Positions 6,156 through 6,706 of a stretch of 6,706 nt of DNA are shown one piece after another. Below the pieces are notes generated by a model that worked only from the letters and a program-made list of their open reading frames with translations, searched no databases and had not been told where the DNA came from. A program made the position numbers and the translations under genes. How positions within the stretch are numbered: the stretch's first letter is position 1; each line of letters opens with the position of its first letter. The stretch spans positions 1 to 6,706 of the forward strand of contig JABSRY010000136.1 of the NCBI GenBank assembly GCA_013214985.1. Direction: 5' to 3'. This DNA is from Hyphomicrobiales bacterium. Its GTDB lineage: Bacteria > Pseudomonadota > Alphaproteobacteria > Rhizobiales > OSC116.

Positions 6156-6344
6156 TCAATGCGCTTTGGCATTCCTATTTTCATTATTATGCTCTGAGTG
6201 TGGCAGCCTTGCCATTGCAGGTTTTAATTTTCGTCGCGATTTGTTTTTTGCTTTAAACCAAAAACCAAAACAATAGCCAATGATAAAAATCACAATTGAC
6301 ATCTGAAAAATAAACTTGCCTAACCCAAATAATAAAAATTTCAT
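6156..6344 (-). CDS. Small single-pass membrane protein, function unknown
   Basis: A 62-residue product I do not recognise. Residues 3-30 are strongly hydrophobic (Phe, Ile, Leu and Gly with one Lys at 10), enough for one membrane helix. A basic cytosol-type segment follows (KAKNKSRRKLK, about 31-41), then a polar, His/Asn-rich tail. By the positive-inside rule the C-terminus would face the cytoplasm. A signal peptide is less likely, since no cleavage site is visible. Coding status is supported by AAAGGAA (6351-6357) six bases before the ATG and by a promoter-like pair further upstream. It lies 97 bases downstream of the RNA methyltransferase gene on the same strand and converges on aroC. Nothing in the context suggests a function. 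Conservation in relatives would decide whether it is real. Confidence 0.55.
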   Translation of the reverse strand: MKFLLFGLGKFIFQMSIVIFIIGYCFGFWFKAKNKSRRKLKPAMARLPHSEHNNENRNAKAH

Positions 6345-6372
6345 TAAACTTTCCTTTGCACCTTAAGTATGC

Positions 6373-6401
6373 ATTAAAAAGATTAATAAAATTTTATTCA
6401 A
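6373..6401 (-). promoter_or_regulatory. Candidate promoter of the small membrane-protein gene
   Basis: On the minus strand TTGAAT (6396-6401), a 17-base spacer and TTTAAT (6373-6378, one mismatch to TATAAT) lie upstream of the 62-residue gene. Transcription would start near 6366, about 22 bases before the ATG, with the ribosome site between. The surroundings are very AT-rich, which raises the chance-match rate. Confidence 0.35.
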
Positions 6402-6441
6402 TTTTTTATTTTGAGCGCATGGTTAATGCCAAGTTAATAAA

Positions 6442-6706
6442 TTACCGAACTAAATGCGCCACAAGTTCCAAATGTGCAGAATATTTAAACTGATCAATTG
6501 CCACTAAATGTTTGATTTTGAAGCCCGATTTTATCAACTTCTCTGCATCTCGTGCAAATGAGCTTGCGTTGCAACTGATATAGACCACTTGGTTAATTTT
6601 ACTATTACAAATTTGCTCAACTTGTGCCTCGGCGCCAGATCGCGGCGGATCGATAATCGCAGCCGCATATTTTTTAAGTTCGTCTTTAAACAATGGGCGG
6701 CGAAAT
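6442..6706 (-). CDS. RNA (uracil-C5) methyltransferase, TrmA/RumA family, C-terminal part
   Basis: Only the last 88 codons are inside the window. The gene runs off the right edge, since the frame stays open to 6705 (Phe-Arg-Arg-Pro-Leu before the TTG at 6691-6693, which is therefore internal). The family transfers a methyl group from S-adenosylmethionine to C5 of a uracil in tRNA or 23S rRNA. Both C-terminal signatures are present: IIDPPRSGAEAQ, and VVYISCNASSFARDAEKL with the nucleophilic cysteine in SCN. The end is normal (YSAHLELVAHLVR), where homologs typically have HVE. The target cannot be decided from this part. The N-terminal TRAM domain and any iron-sulphur cysteines that mark RlmD/RlmC types would be outside. 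No terminator is seen after its stop. Confidence 0.92.
   Translation of the reverse strand, partial: FRRPLFKDELKKYAAAIIDPPRSGAEAQVEQICNSKINQVVYISCNASSFARDAEKLIKSGFKIKHLVAIDQFKYSAHLELVAHLVR

Noticed and set aside
6402..6441. Possible terminator after the RNA methyltransferase gene
   Set aside because: The only stem is four base pairs (GCAT/ATGC), and on the minus strand it is followed by an A-rich and not a T-rich tract.
6442..6693. Complete 83-codon gene starting at TTG 6691-6693
   Set aside because: The frame continues open to the window edge with residues that fit the methyltransferase family, so this is the end of a longer gene.
1..6706. CRISPR array, insertion sequence, integrase, toxin-antitoxin or defence genes
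   Set aside because: No spaced direct repeats, transposase-like protein or terminal inverted repeats were found, and every sizeable frame is explained by a housekeeping or known-family gene.

Overview
The window most likely comes from an AT-rich alphaproteobacterium of the Rhizobiales (Hyphomicrobiales), perhaps a host-associated lineage near the Bartonella/Brucella group. Three things suggest this: a Rhizobium etli ReAV-type zinc asparaginase, a beta-helix protein resembling the Tat-exported TIGR03808 family, and a zinc-finger-less DnaJ next to fabI and aroC. The assignment rests on gene content and remembered family features, not on a search.

Layout. Positions 1 to about 180 are purine-rich and recognisable in no frame. 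They run into the C-terminal half of a right-handed beta-helix protein (+, to 792), whose stop codon lies in the same TTAA as the stop of a converging asparaginase gene (-, 789-1814). Next is tRNA-Gln(UUG) (-, 1961-2034). From about 2205 to 6105 there is a plus-strand block: an MBL-fold hydrolase of LACTB2-like layout, a CbpA-like DnaJ co-chaperone, fabI (enoyl-ACP reductase) and aroC (chorismate synthase). The right end is minus-strand: a 62-residue single-pass membrane protein (6156-6344) and the C-terminal part of a TrmA/RumA-family RNA uracil-C5 methyltransferase that runs off the window (6442-6706).

How the genes relate. fabI and aroC are 29 bases apart and probably share the promoter in front of fabI, which has a perfect TATAAT and overlaps a 15-base palindrome. 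They serve fatty-acid and aromatic biosynthesis and are housekeeping genes. dnaJ and the MBL gene each have enough upstream space for a promoter, and weak candidates are listed. The asparaginase is catabolic and probably transcribed alone.

No convincing new multi-gene system is visible: no mobile element, CRISPR array, toxin-antitoxin pair or defence cassette. The points most worth checking are the anomalous first 180 bases, the palindrome on the fabI promoter, the MBL gene without a Shine-Dalgarno sequence, and the small membrane protein.
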